A DNA stretch of 64,000 bases from Hyphomicrobiales bacterium. GTDB lineage: Bacteria; Pseudomonadota; Alphaproteobacteria; Rhizobiales; Rhizobiaceae. The position numbers and the translations under genes are program-made. Below, one piece after another: positions 53,173-62,287 of this stretch; the first letter of the stretch is position 1; every line of letters starts with the position of its first letter. The stretch lies in the NCBI GenBank assembly GCA_003577315.1, contig QEVK01000007.1, forward strand, positions 1 to 64,000, given 5' to 3'. The notes below the pieces were generated by a model. The model was not told where the DNA came from and did not search any database. It saw only the letters and a program-made list of their open reading frames with translations.

Positions 53173-54873
53173 ATGGGCAAGCCGGAAATACTCTACTCCG
53201 TCCGCGCGATGGGCGGGAACAACCTGCGCTGCAAGGGCTGGAAGCAGGAAGGCATCCTGCGCATGCTCGAGAACAACATGGAAAACGCCGAGCATCCCGA
53301 GGAACTGGTGATCTACGGCGGCATCGGCAAATGCGCCCGCAACTGGGAAAGCTATCACGCCATCGTCAAGTCGCTGCAGGATCTCGAGAATGACGAGACG
53401 CTCGTGGTCCAGTCGGGCATGCCGGTGGCGGTGTTCCGCACCAATCCGCTCGCCCCGCGCGTGGTGATGGCGACGACCAACATCATGAAGGCGACCTGGC
53501 CGATCTTCTACGATCTCCAGGACAAGAACCTCACCATCTATGCCCAGTACACCGCCGCGCCGTGGGAGTATATCGGCACGCAGGGCGTGATCCAGGGCAC
53601 CTTCCAGACGCTGGTGGCGATCCGCGACCAGCATTTCGGCGGCGACATGCGCGGCCGCATCCTGCTCACCGCCGGCATGGGCGGCATGGGCGGCAACCAG
53701 CCGCGCGCCATGACCATGCTGGGCGGGGTCTGCATCTGCGCCGACGTCGACGAGAAGGTCATGCAGCACCGCCTCGAGGTCGGCTATTGCGACGTCATCG
53801 TCCATGATTTCGACGAGGCCGTGCGCCTGGCCAGGCAGGCGGCAGCCGAAAAGCGCCCGCTGGGAATCGCCCTGTTCGGCAACGCCGTCGAGGTGCTGCG
53901 CAAGGCCAAGGAAACCGGCTTCACCCCCGACATCATCACCGACATGACGCCGGCCCACGACCCGCTGTCCTACGTCCCCGAAGGCGTGACCGTCGAGGAG
54001 GCGCGCGAGCTGCGCAAGAACGACCGCGAGAAGTACTTCAAGCTCGCCGGCGCCTCGATGATCGCCCAGCTCACGATCATGAACGAGTTCTACGACAAGG
54101 GCGTGCAGGTGTTCGAGTACGGCAACTCGCTGCGCAAGGAGAGCCGCGACGCCGGCATGCCGAACGACGACGCGATGAAGATCCCCGGTTTCGTCGCCGC
54201 CTACATCCGGCCGCTGTTCTGCGAGGGCCGCGGACCGTTCCGCTGGATCTGCCTGTCGCGCGATGCGGGGGATCTCGCCCGTCTCGACGACCTGGTCGAG
54301 GAGATGTTCGCCGACGACCAGCTCGTGACCGACTGGATCCGTCTCGCCCGCAAGCACATCCCGATCGAGGGCCTGCCGGCGCGCATCTGCTATCTCGGCT
54401 TCGGCCAGCGCAAGGCCTTCGGCATGCGCGTCAACGAGCTGGTGCGCTCGGGCGAGCTCAAGGGGCCGGTGGCGTTCTCGCGCGACAACCTCGACTCCGG
54501 CTCGATCGTCAACCCCACCTTCGAGTCCGAGCGGATGAAGGACGGCAGCGACCTGATCTCCGACTGGCCGTATCTCAACGCGCTGCTGAACGTGGCGGCC
54601 GGCGCCGATCTGGTGGCCATCCAGGAGAACTACTCGATGGGCGAGGCCGTGCACACCGGCGTGACCATGATCGCCGACGGTTCCGCCGAGGCCGACGTGC
54701 GGCTGGCCGCCTGCCTGACCACCGACTCCGGCATCGGCGTCGTGCGCCATGCCCAGGCCGGCTACGACATCGCCCGCAAGGCCGCCGAGGAGCGCTTCGC
54801 CAGGGACGGCGTGCAGGTGCCGCTGTGGTGGTCGCCCAAGGCCACCTTCGGCCCGGACGATCTCAAGGACTGA
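53173..54873 (+). CDS. hutU: Urocanate hydratase family protein, divergent active-site loop
   Basis: A 566-residue NAD-containing hydratase. YGGIGKCARNW, TAGMGGMGGNQP and RPLFCEGRGPFRW (Cys350, the conserved cysteine) are as in urocanases. In usual HutU a loop reads LHHGGGVGMG or HNGGGVGWG; here the same place is IQENYSMGEAVHTG (residues 483-496), losing the histidine and glycine run. The enzyme may act on a substituted urocanate such as a methylated or thio form. The ATG at 53173 has GAGGAGG before it; a GTG three bases earlier is possible. It is the first gene of the hutUIGF operon. Confidence 0.85.
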   Translation: MGKPEILYSVRAMGGNNLRCKGWKQEGILRMLENNMENAEHPEELVIYGGIGKCARNWESYHAIVKSLQDLENDETLVVQSGMPVAVFRTNPLAPRVVMATTNIMKATWPIFYDLQDKNLTIYAQYTAAPWEYIGTQGVIQGTFQTLVAIRDQHFGGDMRGRILLTAGMGGMGGNQPRAMTMLGGVCICADVDEKVMQHRLEVGYCDVIVHDFDEAVRLARQAAAEKRPLGIALFGNAVEVLRKAKETGFTPDIITDMTPAHDPLSYVPEGVTVEEARELRKNDREKYFKLAGASMIAQLTIMNEFYDKGVQVFEYGNSLRKESRDAGMPNDDAMKIPGFVAAYIRPLFCEGRGPFRWICLSRDAGDLARLDDLVEEMFADDQLVTDWIRLARKHIPIEGLPARICYLGFGQRKAFGMRVNELVRSGELKGPVAFSRDNLDSGSIVNPTFESERMKDGSDLISDWPYLNALLNVAAGADLVAIQENYSMGEAVHTGVTMIADGSAEADVRLAACLTTDSGIGVVRHAQAGYDIARKAAEERFARDGVQVPLWWSPKATFGPDDLKD

Positions 54874-54918
54874 CACGATCTCGAGACTGACACGATCTCG
54901 GGACTGACACGGACGGGA
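54868..54918. repeat. Three 17-bp tandem repeats across the hutU stop codon
   Basis: The unit GACTGACACGATCTCGA occurs at 54868 and, with one change, at 54885; a third, partly diverged copy starts at 54902. Each contains TGA; the first is the hutU stop. The array probably arose by replication slippage. Confidence 0.75.
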
Positions 54919-54927
54919 GGCACCGGC

Positions 54928-56178
54928 ATGGCGCGGATCACGGCACTCATCGAAAACGCGGGCCAGGTCCTGACCTGCGCCGCCAATGCGCCCGACCTCG
55001 TCGGTGCCCGCTCGAACACGGTGGTGGCGATCGCAGATGATGCGATCGCCGCCATCGGCACCGCGGCGCAGATCGCCGCCGCCCACGATCTCGGTTCGGC
55101 CGAGCGGATCGACGCGCAAGGCGGGCTGGTCATGCCCGGCTTCGTCGACTGCCACACCCATCTGGTCTTTCACCGCTCGCGGGTCGAGGAATACGCCCAG
55201 CGCGTGCAGGGCCGCAGCCCGGCCGAGATTCGCGCCATGGGCATTCCTATGGGCATTTCCGCCACCGCGCGGATGATGCGCGAGGCAAGCGAGGACGAGC
55301 TCGTGGAAAGCGCCGCCGAACGGCTGGCGCACATGCTGTCCTTCGGCACCACCACGGTCGAGAGCAAGAGCGGCTACGGCCTCAGCACCGCGACCGAGAT
55401 CAAGATGCTCGAGGTCAACCGCGCGCTCGGCGCGCGCCAGCCCGTCGAGATCGTCTCGACCTTCCTCGGCGCGCACGAGTTTCCCGACGACAAGAGCCGC
55501 GAGGCCTACATCGCCGAGATCCTCGACGAGATGATCCCGGAGGTCGCCCGGCGCGGCCTCGCCGAGTTCAACGACGTCTATTGCGACGACGGCTACTACA
55601 CGGTGGCGGAATCGCGGGCGATCCTGGAGCGCGGACTGGAGCACGGGCTCAAGGTCAAGATCCACACCGACGCCTATTCCCATATCGGCGGCTCGATGCT
55701 GGCGGCCGAGCTGCGCGCCGTCTCGGCCGACCACATGAACTACACCGCGCCCGAGGAATACGCCGCCCTGCGCGAGGCGGGCGTGGTCTGCGTGGTCATG
55801 CCCGCGCTCGACTTCGCCGTCGGCCACACGCGCCCGTTCGACGCGCGCGCCATGATGGATGCGGGGCTGACGCTGGCGCTCGCCACCGACATGTGCCCCG
55901 GCTGCTGGCTCGAATCCATGCCCTTCGTGGTGCAACTCGCCTGCCGGCTCTACCGCTTCGGCCCGGCCGAGGCGATCCGCGCCGGCACGCTGCACGCGGC
56001 CATGGCGCTCGGCCGCGCCGACCGCATCGGCTCGCTGGAGCCCGGCAAGCAGGCCGACGTCGCCGTCTTCCCCTACGAGCGCTACGAGGACATGGCCTAC
56101 CGGCTGGGCCGCGGCCGTGCGCGGCTGGTGCTGAAGGCGGGCAAGGTGGTGTTCGACGACCGGCAGGCCGCTTCATGA
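54928..56178 (+). CDS. hutI: Imidazolonepropionase family amidohydrolase, divergent
   Basis: A 416-residue metal-dependent amidohydrolase. Metal ligands are seen in CHTH (His76, His78), IHTD (His246) and ATD (Asp321); FLGAHEFP, VESKSGYGL and SADHMNY follow HutI order. Two substrate-side motifs differ from canonical HutI: HADQ reads HTDA, and ATDxNPG reads ATDMCPGC. Relatives with such changes include enzymes that process thio- or other modified imidazolone-propionates. It sits between hutU and hutG in one operon, so it opens the ring made by the hydratase. Start at 54928 with GGGAGG. Confidence 0.85.
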   Translation: MARITALIENAGQVLTCAANAPDLVGARSNTVVAIADDAIAAIGTAAQIAAAHDLGSAERIDAQGGLVMPGFVDCHTHLVFHRSRVEEYAQRVQGRSPAEIRAMGIPMGISATARMMREASEDELVESAAERLAHMLSFGTTTVESKSGYGLSTATEIKMLEVNRALGARQPVEIVSTFLGAHEFPDDKSREAYIAEILDEMIPEVARRGLAEFNDVYCDDGYYTVAESRAILERGLEHGLKVKIHTDAYSHIGGSMLAAELRAVSADHMNYTAPEEYAALREAGVVCVVMPALDFAVGHTRPFDARAMMDAGLTLALATDMCPGCWLESMPFVVQLACRLYRFGPAEAIRAGTLHAAMALGRADRIGSLEPGKQADVAVFPYERYEDMAYRLGRGRARLVLKAGKVVFDDRQAAS

Positions 56179-56996
56179 ACCCGGTCGAGGTCGTTTCCGG
56201 CGACAGCCCGGTCATCCTCGGCCAGCCTCATGGCGGCACCCATGTGCCGGATGCGCTCGCCGCCCGGCTCAACGCCGACGGCCGGGCGCTCGCCGACACC
56301 GACTGGCATATCGGGCGGCTCTACGAGGGGCTTCTGCCCGGCGCCACCGTGGTGCGCGCCACCTTCCATCGCTATGTCGTGGACGCCAACCGCGACCCCG
56401 AAGGGGCCTCGCTCTATCCCGGCCAGAACACCACGGGCCTGTGCCCCTCGACCGATTTCGACGGCCAGCCGATCTGGCAGCCGGGGCAGGAACCCTCGGC
56501 CGACGAGATCGCGGCCCGCCGCGACGCCTTCCACGCCCCCTATCACGCCGCGCTCGCGGCGGAGGTCGAGCGCGTGCGCGCCCGCCACGGCGTGGCGATC
56601 GTCTACGATTGCCACTCGATCCGCTCGGTCATCCCCTTCCTGTTTCCCGGCACGCTGCCGGTGTTCTCGATCGGCACCGATGGCGGCGCGACCTGCGATA
56701 AGACGGTTGAGCGAATTGTCGCCGACGCCTGCCGGGACGCGGCGGGCTACGACAGCGTCGTCAACGGCCGCTTCCGCGGCGGCTGGACGACGCGGCACTA
56801 CGGCCGCCCGCGCGAGGGCGTGCACGCGATCCAGATGGAGCTGGCGCAGCGCGCCTATCTCGCCGCCGAGGCCGCGCCGTGGGCCTACGATCCCGGCCGC
56901 GCCGGGCGGCTGCGCGGGGTGCTGGGGCCGATCCTGAACGGCCTCGACCGCCTCGCCCGCTCGGGCGCGCTGACAGACAGAAGGACCCCGCAATGA
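56175..56996 (+). CDS. hutG: N-formylglutamate deformylase
   Basis: A 273-residue hydrolase giving glutamate and formate from N-formylglutamate. GQPHGGTHVPDALAARL, LADTDWHIGRLYEGLLPGAT, FHRYVVDANRDPEGASLYPG, YDCHSIRSVIPFLF and WTTRHYGRPREGVHAIQMEL are the family stretches, and the likely zinc residues are intact. It overlaps hutI by ATGA and hutF by ATGA. This step looks canonical, so the pathway still ends in glutamate. Confidence 0.9.
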   Translation: MNPVEVVSGDSPVILGQPHGGTHVPDALAARLNADGRALADTDWHIGRLYEGLLPGATVVRATFHRYVVDANRDPEGASLYPGQNTTGLCPSTDFDGQPIWQPGQEPSADEIAARRDAFHAPYHAALAAEVERVRARHGVAIVYDCHSIRSVIPFLFPGTLPVFSIGTDGGATCDKTVERIVADACRDAAGYDSVVNGRFRGGWTTRHYGRPREGVHAIQMELAQRAYLAAEAAPWAYDPGRAGRLRGVLGPILNGLDRLARSGALTDRRTPQ

Positions 56997-58390
56997 CGAC
57001 GATCTACGAGGTCGAGCACCTGCACCAGCCCGACGGGTGGCTGTCTCCCGGCTATCTGGAGATCGGCGACGACGGCGCGATCCTCTCGGTCTCCGCCACC
57101 CGCCCGCAAAAGCCGGTGGAGCGGCTGGCGGGCTTCGGCGTGCCGGGCCTGTCGAACCTGCACTCCCACGCCTTCCAGCGCGCGCTGGCCGGGCGCACCG
57201 AATTCGTCGCCGCCGCCCGGGCCGAGGACAATCTGTGGACCTGGCGCAAGGAAATGTACCGGATGGTCGACCGCCTGACGCCGGAGGACTACGAGGCGAT
57301 CGCGGCGCTGGTCTATCTGGAGATGCTGCATTTCGGCATGACGGCGGTGTGCGAGTTCCACTACGTCCACCACCGGCCCGGCGGCGCGCACTACGCCAAC
57401 CCGGCCGAGATGTCGGACCGGCTGATCGCCGCCGCCGCGCGCACCGGGCTGGGGCTGACGCTGCTGCCGGTGCTGTATGCCCATGGCGGCATCGGCAAGC
57501 CGGTCGAGGAGACGCAGAAGCGCTTCGTCCATTCGGTGGACGAGTATCTGGCGCTCATCGACACCCTGCGCGGCCGCCGCGCCGCGCATCCCGGCCTGCG
57601 AGTCGGGCTGGCGCTGCATTCGCTGCGCGCGGTCACGCCCGACGAGGCGCGGGCGGCGCTCGCCGGCATGCGTGCCATCGACCCCGAGGCGCGGCTGCAC
57701 ATCCACGTCTCGGAAACCACCCACGAGGTGGAGGAGGTGCAGGCCGGCCTCGGCGCACGCCCGGTGCAATGGCTTCTCGACAATGTCGGGCTGGGGCCGG
57801 AATGGTGCCTCGTCCACGCCACCCATCTCGACGCCTCGGAGATCGCCGGCGCGGCCGCCAGCGGCGCGGTGGCCGGCTTGTGCCCGCTGACCGAGGCGAC
57901 GATGGGCGACGGCTTCTTCCCGCTGGTCGAATGGCACGGCGCCGGCGGCGCGTGGGGCATCGGCACCGACAGCCACTATTCGACCTCGACCGCCGAGGAG
58001 CTGCGCATCCTCGAATGCGGCAAGCGGCTGGAGCTGCGGCGGCGCAACGTCATCGCCCGGCCGCAGGCCGACGGGCGCGAGGTCCACAGCGGCCGGCTGC
58101 TGTTCGACACAGCACTTGCCGGCGGCGAGCAATGCTCGGCGCAGGGCGGCGGCGCGCTCGTTCAGGGGCGGCGGGCCGATCTGGTGATGCTCGACGCCGG
58201 CAGCCCGGTGCTGCTGGGTCACGGCCCCGGGACCGCGCTCGACGCCTGGATTCTCGGCGGCACCCGCAACCCGGTGCGCGACGTCATGGTCGCCGGCCGC
58301 TGGGTGATCCGCGACGGCCGCCATGCCGACGAGGAGCGTATCCTCGACGGCTATCGCGCCGCCATGGCGCGGCTGCAAGGCAAGCAATAG
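56993..58390 (+). CDS. hutF: Formimidoylglutamate deiminase
   Basis: A 465-residue amidohydrolase of the HutF group, turning N-formimidoylglutamate into N-formylglutamate plus ammonia. NLHSHAFQRALAG (metal HxH), CEFHYVHHRPGG, LLPVLYAHGGIG, LALHSLRAVTP, HIHVSETTHEVEE, VHATHLDASE and GIGTDSHYSTSTAEELRILE are in order. HVSETTHEVE replaces the common H(I/V)AEQxxEVE, a small change near the metal site. With HutG it defines the two-step formylglutamate branch. Last gene of the operon. Confidence 0.88.
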   Translation: MTTIYEVEHLHQPDGWLSPGYLEIGDDGAILSVSATRPQKPVERLAGFGVPGLSNLHSHAFQRALAGRTEFVAAARAEDNLWTWRKEMYRMVDRLTPEDYEAIAALVYLEMLHFGMTAVCEFHYVHHRPGGAHYANPAEMSDRLIAAAARTGLGLTLLPVLYAHGGIGKPVEETQKRFVHSVDEYLALIDTLRGRRAAHPGLRVGLALHSLRAVTPDEARAALAGMRAIDPEARLHIHVSETTHEVEEVQAGLGARPVQWLLDNVGLGPEWCLVHATHLDASEIAGAAASGAVAGLCPLTEATMGDGFFPLVEWHGAGGAWGIGTDSHYSTSTAEELRILECGKRLELRRRNVIARPQADGREVHSGRLLFDTALAGGEQCSAQGGGALVQGRRADLVMLDAGSPVLLGHGPGTALDAWILGGTRNPVRDVMVAGRWVIRDGRHADEERILDGYRAAMARLQGKQ

Positions 58391-58425
58391 GTTCTGCCTT
58401 CGGAGGCTTGAGCCGCGTCGCGGGG

Positions 58426-59772
58426 TCAGTCCGGCGTCAGGCCGACAAGGCGGTCGAGCTCGCGGTAGGCCGGCAGGCTGCCGGTGAGCGGCGCGCCGGC
58501 GCGAACGACGACACGGTCGCTTTCGGGACGCGAAAGCAGCTCCGACCACGACCGCCCCTCGAAGAGGACGAAATCCGCCGTCCGGCCCGCGCCGATCGAC
58601 CCGCGATCCGTCAATCCCATGGCGGCGGCCGGGGTCGCCGAAACCGCAAGCGGCCAATCGCCGATGTCGTGGTCGAGATGCATGATGCGCGTGCCCATGC
58701 GATACGTCTCCAGCATGTCCAGGTCGCCATAGGCGTAGAACGGATCGCGCGTGTTGTCCGAGGCCAGCGCCACCGGGATTCCGCGGCTCCTCATCTCGTG
58801 AAGCAGGGTCACGCCGCGCCAGCGCGGGGTCGTCCCGTCGTGGCGGCGGTCCTGGAGGTAGAGATTGCACATCGGCAGCGAGACGACGGCGAGCCCCGCC
58901 GCGGCGACCTTGTCGAGGGTCGAATCCACCACGGCGAGGTCCTGCCGGGCAAGCGAGCAGCAATGGCCGACCAGAACCTTGCCTTCGAAACGCATGCGAA
59001 GCGCCGTTTCGGCGATCCGCCGCAGCGCATCGACCGAGGCGTCGGCGGTTTCGTCGGCGTGGAAATCGAGATCGAGCCCGTGCCGTGCCGCCGTGGCGAA
59101 CATGCGCTCGAGCAGAGGGTCGAGATCGGGAACCATGAACGCGGTCGCGCCCAGCACGCCGCCGGCCGCCGCAACGCGGCGGGCCATGGCCTCGAGCGCC
59201 TGCTCGTCGCGGGCGAAGTCGATGCCGACGAGGCACGCGGCCTGGAGATCGACGCGGCCGCGCCAGGCCCGGCGCAACTCCTCGAAAACCGGCCAGGAGA
59301 TCGAATCCTGAGGCGGCAGCGAATCCAGATGCGTGCGCAGCGCGGCCGTGCCGTAGTGATGGGCGCAGCGGAGCGCGAAATCCATGCGCACGGCCAGATC
59401 ATCGGCCGTCCAGTGGGAGAGGCGGTCGGCGATCACCGCCGCCATGGCGCCGGGGAAGGAGCCGTCTGCGCCGGGCGTGCGCGGCGAGATGTGGCCCTTG
59501 TCGAGATGCGTGTGGCAGTCGACGAAGGCCGGCAGGGCCATGCGGCCGCCGGCATCGACGCAAGCGCCGTCGCCGAAGGCGACGGCCGCCGCCGCGGGCT
59601 CCACGGCCGCGACCTTTCCGGCCTCGACCAGAAGGTCGCAGAGAGCCGGCGCCGAGCCGGCCGCGCCCGGCGACGGGCCCGGGCGGACGTTGCGCAGCAC
59701 GTAGCGCCCGCCCCGCGCCGCGGCGGCGAGCCGTTGCCGCAGCGTCGCATTGTCGTCCGCATCGCTCCTCAT
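58426..59772 (-). CDS. Amidohydrolase, cytosine deaminase (CodA)-like
   Basis: A 448-residue metal-dependent hydrolase. FVDCHTHLDKGH (metal ligands), LDLDFHADETADASVDALRR, VLVGHCCSLA and VALASDNTRDPFYAYGDLDMLE follow the order of CodA-like deaminases, whose HxDE glutamate and final aspartate act in catalysis. The substrate may be a pyrimidine, creatinine-like or other cyclic amidine. It is the last gene of an operon with an aldehyde dehydrogenase and an SDR, and converges on hutF. I chose ATG 59772, preceded by GGGGAGGAT; the open frame upstream is noise. Confidence 0.82.
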   Translation of the reverse strand: MRSDADDNATLRQRLAAAARGGRYVLRNVRPGPSPGAAGSAPALCDLLVEAGKVAAVEPAAAAVAFGDGACVDAGGRMALPAFVDCHTHLDKGHISPRTPGADGSFPGAMAAVIADRLSHWTADDLAVRMDFALRCAHHYGTAALRTHLDSLPPQDSISWPVFEELRRAWRGRVDLQAACLVGIDFARDEQALEAMARRVAAAGGVLGATAFMVPDLDPLLERMFATAARHGLDLDFHADETADASVDALRRIAETALRMRFEGKVLVGHCCSLARQDLAVVDSTLDKVAAAGLAVVSLPMCNLYLQDRRHDGTTPRWRGVTLLHEMRSRGIPVALASDNTRDPFYAYGDLDMLETYRMGTRIMHLDHDIGDWPLAVSATPAAAMGLTDRGSIGAGRTADFVLFEGRSWSELLSRPESDRVVVRAGAPLTGSLPAYRELDRLVGLTPD

Positions 59773-59813
59773 GGCAGTCGATCCTCCCCTGTGCTTGGCA
59801 TGCGACGGCCGGC

Positions 59814-60593
59814 TCAGGAGCCGAAATGCAGCCCGCCGTTGACGTGAAGCGACTGGCCGTTGACGTAGCCGGCGTCGTCGCGGCACAGGAACGCGGCCAT
59901 CGCGGCGATGTCCTCGGGCTCGCCGAGGCGCTTGGCCGGTATCTCGTTGGCGCGGGAGACGAGGAAGGAGCCGGGCTCCAGCCCGTCGCGCGCCTCGACC
60001 TTGATCGCGACCTCGCGCATCATGTCGGTCATGATGTTGCCGGGGCAGATGGTGTTGACCGTCACGCCATGGCGGGCGAGCTCGGCCGCCGCCGTGCGGG
60101 TCAGGCCGGTCACCGCGGTCTTGCTCGCCACATAGGCCAGATCCTCGCCGAAGGCGGTGACGCTCAGCAGCGAGCCGAGGTTGATGATGCGGCCCCATCC
60201 GGCCGCGACCATTGCCTTGCCGAACACCTGGATGCAGTGGATCGGGCCGAAGAGATTGATCTCGAAGGTCCGGCGCCACACGCTCTCCGGGGCGTCGAGA
60301 ATGTTCGTCTGGGCGTAGATGCCGGCATTGTTGACCAGGATGTTCACGGCCGGAAAGCGCGCGCCCAGCGCCTCGACGCTGGCGCGGCTGGAGACGTCGA
60401 CCTGCGCGCCCGTCGCCGAATGGCCGCGCCGGCGAAGCTGCTCCGCCTGCGCCTCGGCCCTGGCCTCGTCGAGATCGGCGATGACGACGGCGGCGCCGTC
60501 GGCGGCAAGGCGCCTGGCGATTGCCAGGCCGATACCCTGGGCGGCGCCGGTGACGAGCGCGGTCCGGCCGGCGAGAGTTCCGTTTTCAGACAT
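59814..60593 (-). CDS. Short-chain dehydrogenase/reductase
   Basis: A 259-residue classical SDR. ALVTGAAQGIGLAIARRLA binds the cofactor; VVIADLDEAR suggests NAD preference (acidic residue after the second strand); ILVNNAGIYAQ, IINLGSLLSV and YVASK are the NAG, serine and YxxxK positions. It lies 17 bp after the aldehyde dehydrogenase gene. The pair could oxidise an alcohol to an aldehyde and then an acid. Substrate unknown. Confidence 0.85.
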   Translation of the reverse strand: MSENGTLAGRTALVTGAAQGIGLAIARRLAADGAAVVIADLDEARAEAQAEQLRRRGHSATGAQVDVSSRASVEALGARFPAVNILVNNAGIYAQTNILDAPESVWRRTFEINLFGPIHCIQVFGKAMVAAGWGRIINLGSLLSVTAFGEDLAYVASKTAVTGLTRTAAAELARHGVTVNTICPGNIMTDMMREVAIKVEARDGLEPGSFLVSRANEIPAKRLGEPEDIAAMAAFLCRDDAGYVNGQSLHVNGGLHFGS

Positions 60594-60610
60594 GGCGTTT
60601 CCTCTTTGCG

Positions 60611-62059
60611 CTACATGCGGGTGACGGTCTTGGTCACCAGATGCTCGTGGAGCCCGTGGCGGGAGCCTTCGCGGCCCAGGCCGCTGTCCTTGACGCCGCC
60701 GAACGGCACCATCGGGCCGCCGACATTGAGCGTATTGATGCCGACGAGCCCGGCCTCGAGCTCCGCGGCGATGGCCTGCGTGCACGACGGGTCGCGGCCG
60801 AAGACATAGGCGCAAAGCCCGTAGGGCAGGCCGTTCGAAATCCGGACCGCCTCCTCCCGCTCGTCATAGGGCGTGATCGCGGCGATGGGGCCATATGGCT
60901 CGTCGTTCATCACCCTGGCCGCCAGCGGCACGTCGGCAAGCACCGTCGGCTCGAAGAACGCGCCCTCGTCCGCCGGCCGCCCGCCGCCCGCGGCGAGGCG
61001 GGCACCGCGATCGCGCGCCTCGGCGACGAACTCGCCCATCGTCGAGACCGCGCGCATGTTGATCATCGCGCCCATGCCGTTCTGCTCGTCGAGCCCGTTG
61101 CCGACCCTGATCGCGGCCGCATGGGCGGCGAACGCCTCTGTGAAGGCCCCGGCGACCGAGCGGTGCGCCAGGAAGCGGGTCGGCGCCATGCAGGACTGGC
61201 CGGCATTGAAGAACTTGCCGGCGACGAGCGTGCGGGCGACCTCGTCGACATCGACGTCCGGGCAGATGACGACGGGGGCATGCCCGCCCAGCTCCGCCGT
61301 GAACCGCTTGACATGATGGCCGCACAGGGCGCCCAGCGTGCGGCCGACCTCGGTGGAGCCGGTGAACGACACCTTCCTGATCTGTGGCGCGGCGATCAGG
61401 AATCGCGCGATCGCGTCCGGGTCGCCGTGCACGACATGGATGGCATCGGCCGGAAGGCCGGCCTCGAGGAGGATGCGGGCCAGCTCCATGACAATCCCGG
61501 GCGTCTGGCTCGCCGGCTTGACGATCACCGGGCATCCGCATGAAAGCGCGTGGGCGATCTTGCGCCCGGCCATCATCGCCGGCATGTTCCACGGCGCGAT
61601 CGCCAGCACCGGCCCGATCGGGTCGTGATGGATGACCTGCTGCATTCCGGGAATGCGCGAGGCCAGGATCTCGTCCGCGATGCGGCAGCTCTCCTCGGCC
61701 AGCCACTCGAAGATCGCGGCGGTGCCGAACACCTCCCCTCGCGCCTCGCGCAGCGGCTTGCCCTGCTCCACGGTGATCGTCCAGGCGAGCGCCTCCACCC
61801 GTTCGCGCATCAGGCCGGCGGCCTTCTTCAGTATCTCGGCGCGGCCGTAGGCGGGAGTGCGGCGCCAGCGGCGGAAGCCCTCGAAGGCGCGCCTGGCCAC
61901 CTCGTCCAGCAGGGCCTCGTCTATCCGGGGGATGAGGCCCAGCTCCGCGCCCGTCGCCGGGTTCAGCACCGGCCGGCCGCCGGAAGGGCCGTCGACATAC
62001 TCGCCGCCCACCAGATGCAGGATCCGCGGATAGGACCGTGCTGCGCCGTCCATGGACAT
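60611..62059 (-). CDS. Aldehyde dehydrogenase, succinate-semialdehyde dehydrogenase-like
   Basis: A 482-residue NAD(P) enzyme. PIGPVLAIAPWNMPAMM, KVSFTGSTEVGRTL, TAELGGHAPVVICPDVDVDE (catalytic glutamate) and KFFNAGQSCMAPTRFLAHRS (catalytic cysteine) are in place; NVGGPMVPFGGVKDSGLGRE is the end stretch of the SSADH group. First gene of its operon, divergent from the ABC ATPase. The ATG at 62059 has GGGGAGGAGC upstream; longer frames to 62188 read through regulatory DNA. Confidence 0.87.
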   Translation of the reverse strand: MSMDGAARSYPRILHLVGGEYVDGPSGGRPVLNPATGAELGLIPRIDEALLDEVARRAFEGFRRWRRTPAYGRAEILKKAAGLMRERVEALAWTITVEQGKPLREARGEVFGTAAIFEWLAEESCRIADEILASRIPGMQQVIHHDPIGPVLAIAPWNMPAMMAGRKIAHALSCGCPVIVKPASQTPGIVMELARILLEAGLPADAIHVVHGDPDAIARFLIAAPQIRKVSFTGSTEVGRTLGALCGHHVKRFTAELGGHAPVVICPDVDVDEVARTLVAGKFFNAGQSCMAPTRFLAHRSVAGAFTEAFAAHAAAIRVGNGLDEQNGMGAMINMRAVSTMGEFVAEARDRGARLAAGGGRPADEGAFFEPTVLADVPLAARVMNDEPYGPIAAITPYDEREEAVRISNGLPYGLCAYVFGRDPSCTQAIAAELEAGLVGINTLNVGGPMVPFGGVKDSGLGREGSRHGLHEHLVTKTVTRM

Positions 62060-62193
62060 CGTGCTCCTCCCCGAGCTTGCCGCCCCGCCCGCATCGCGCC
62101 TTCTCCCGCCCGGCGGGAGCGGCGCGGACCGCTTCGCGGAACCCCGGAAGCGGCGGCGACCGCAAAAGATCGATTTGTCTTGTATCATGAACT

Positions 62194-62227
62194 GTGATCA
62201 AGTAAAGTGATTACAATTAGTGATCAA
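62194..62227. promoter_or_regulatory. Repeated GTGATCAA elements in a divergent promoter region
   Basis: GTGATCAA occurs at 62194-62201 and 62220-62227, with a related GTGATTAC at 62207-62214. The half-palindrome TGATCA core and even spacing suggest a regulator site shared by the two divergent operons. The regulator is not in the window. Confidence 0.45.
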
Positions 62228-62287
62228 ATAATGGCTCGCATCGGGCTCGCGCCCGCAGGCGGCCGGCGACAGACAGGCGAGGACGAG

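Noticed and set aside
53056-55995. A 979-codon open frame on the minus strand
   Set aside because: It is the antisense shadow of hutU and hutI, which have clear motifs; high GC keeps the opposite frame open.
58391-58425. Terminator between hutF and the convergent deaminase gene
   Set aside because: Only a 4-bp stem with a TCGG loop is visible, too weak to call.
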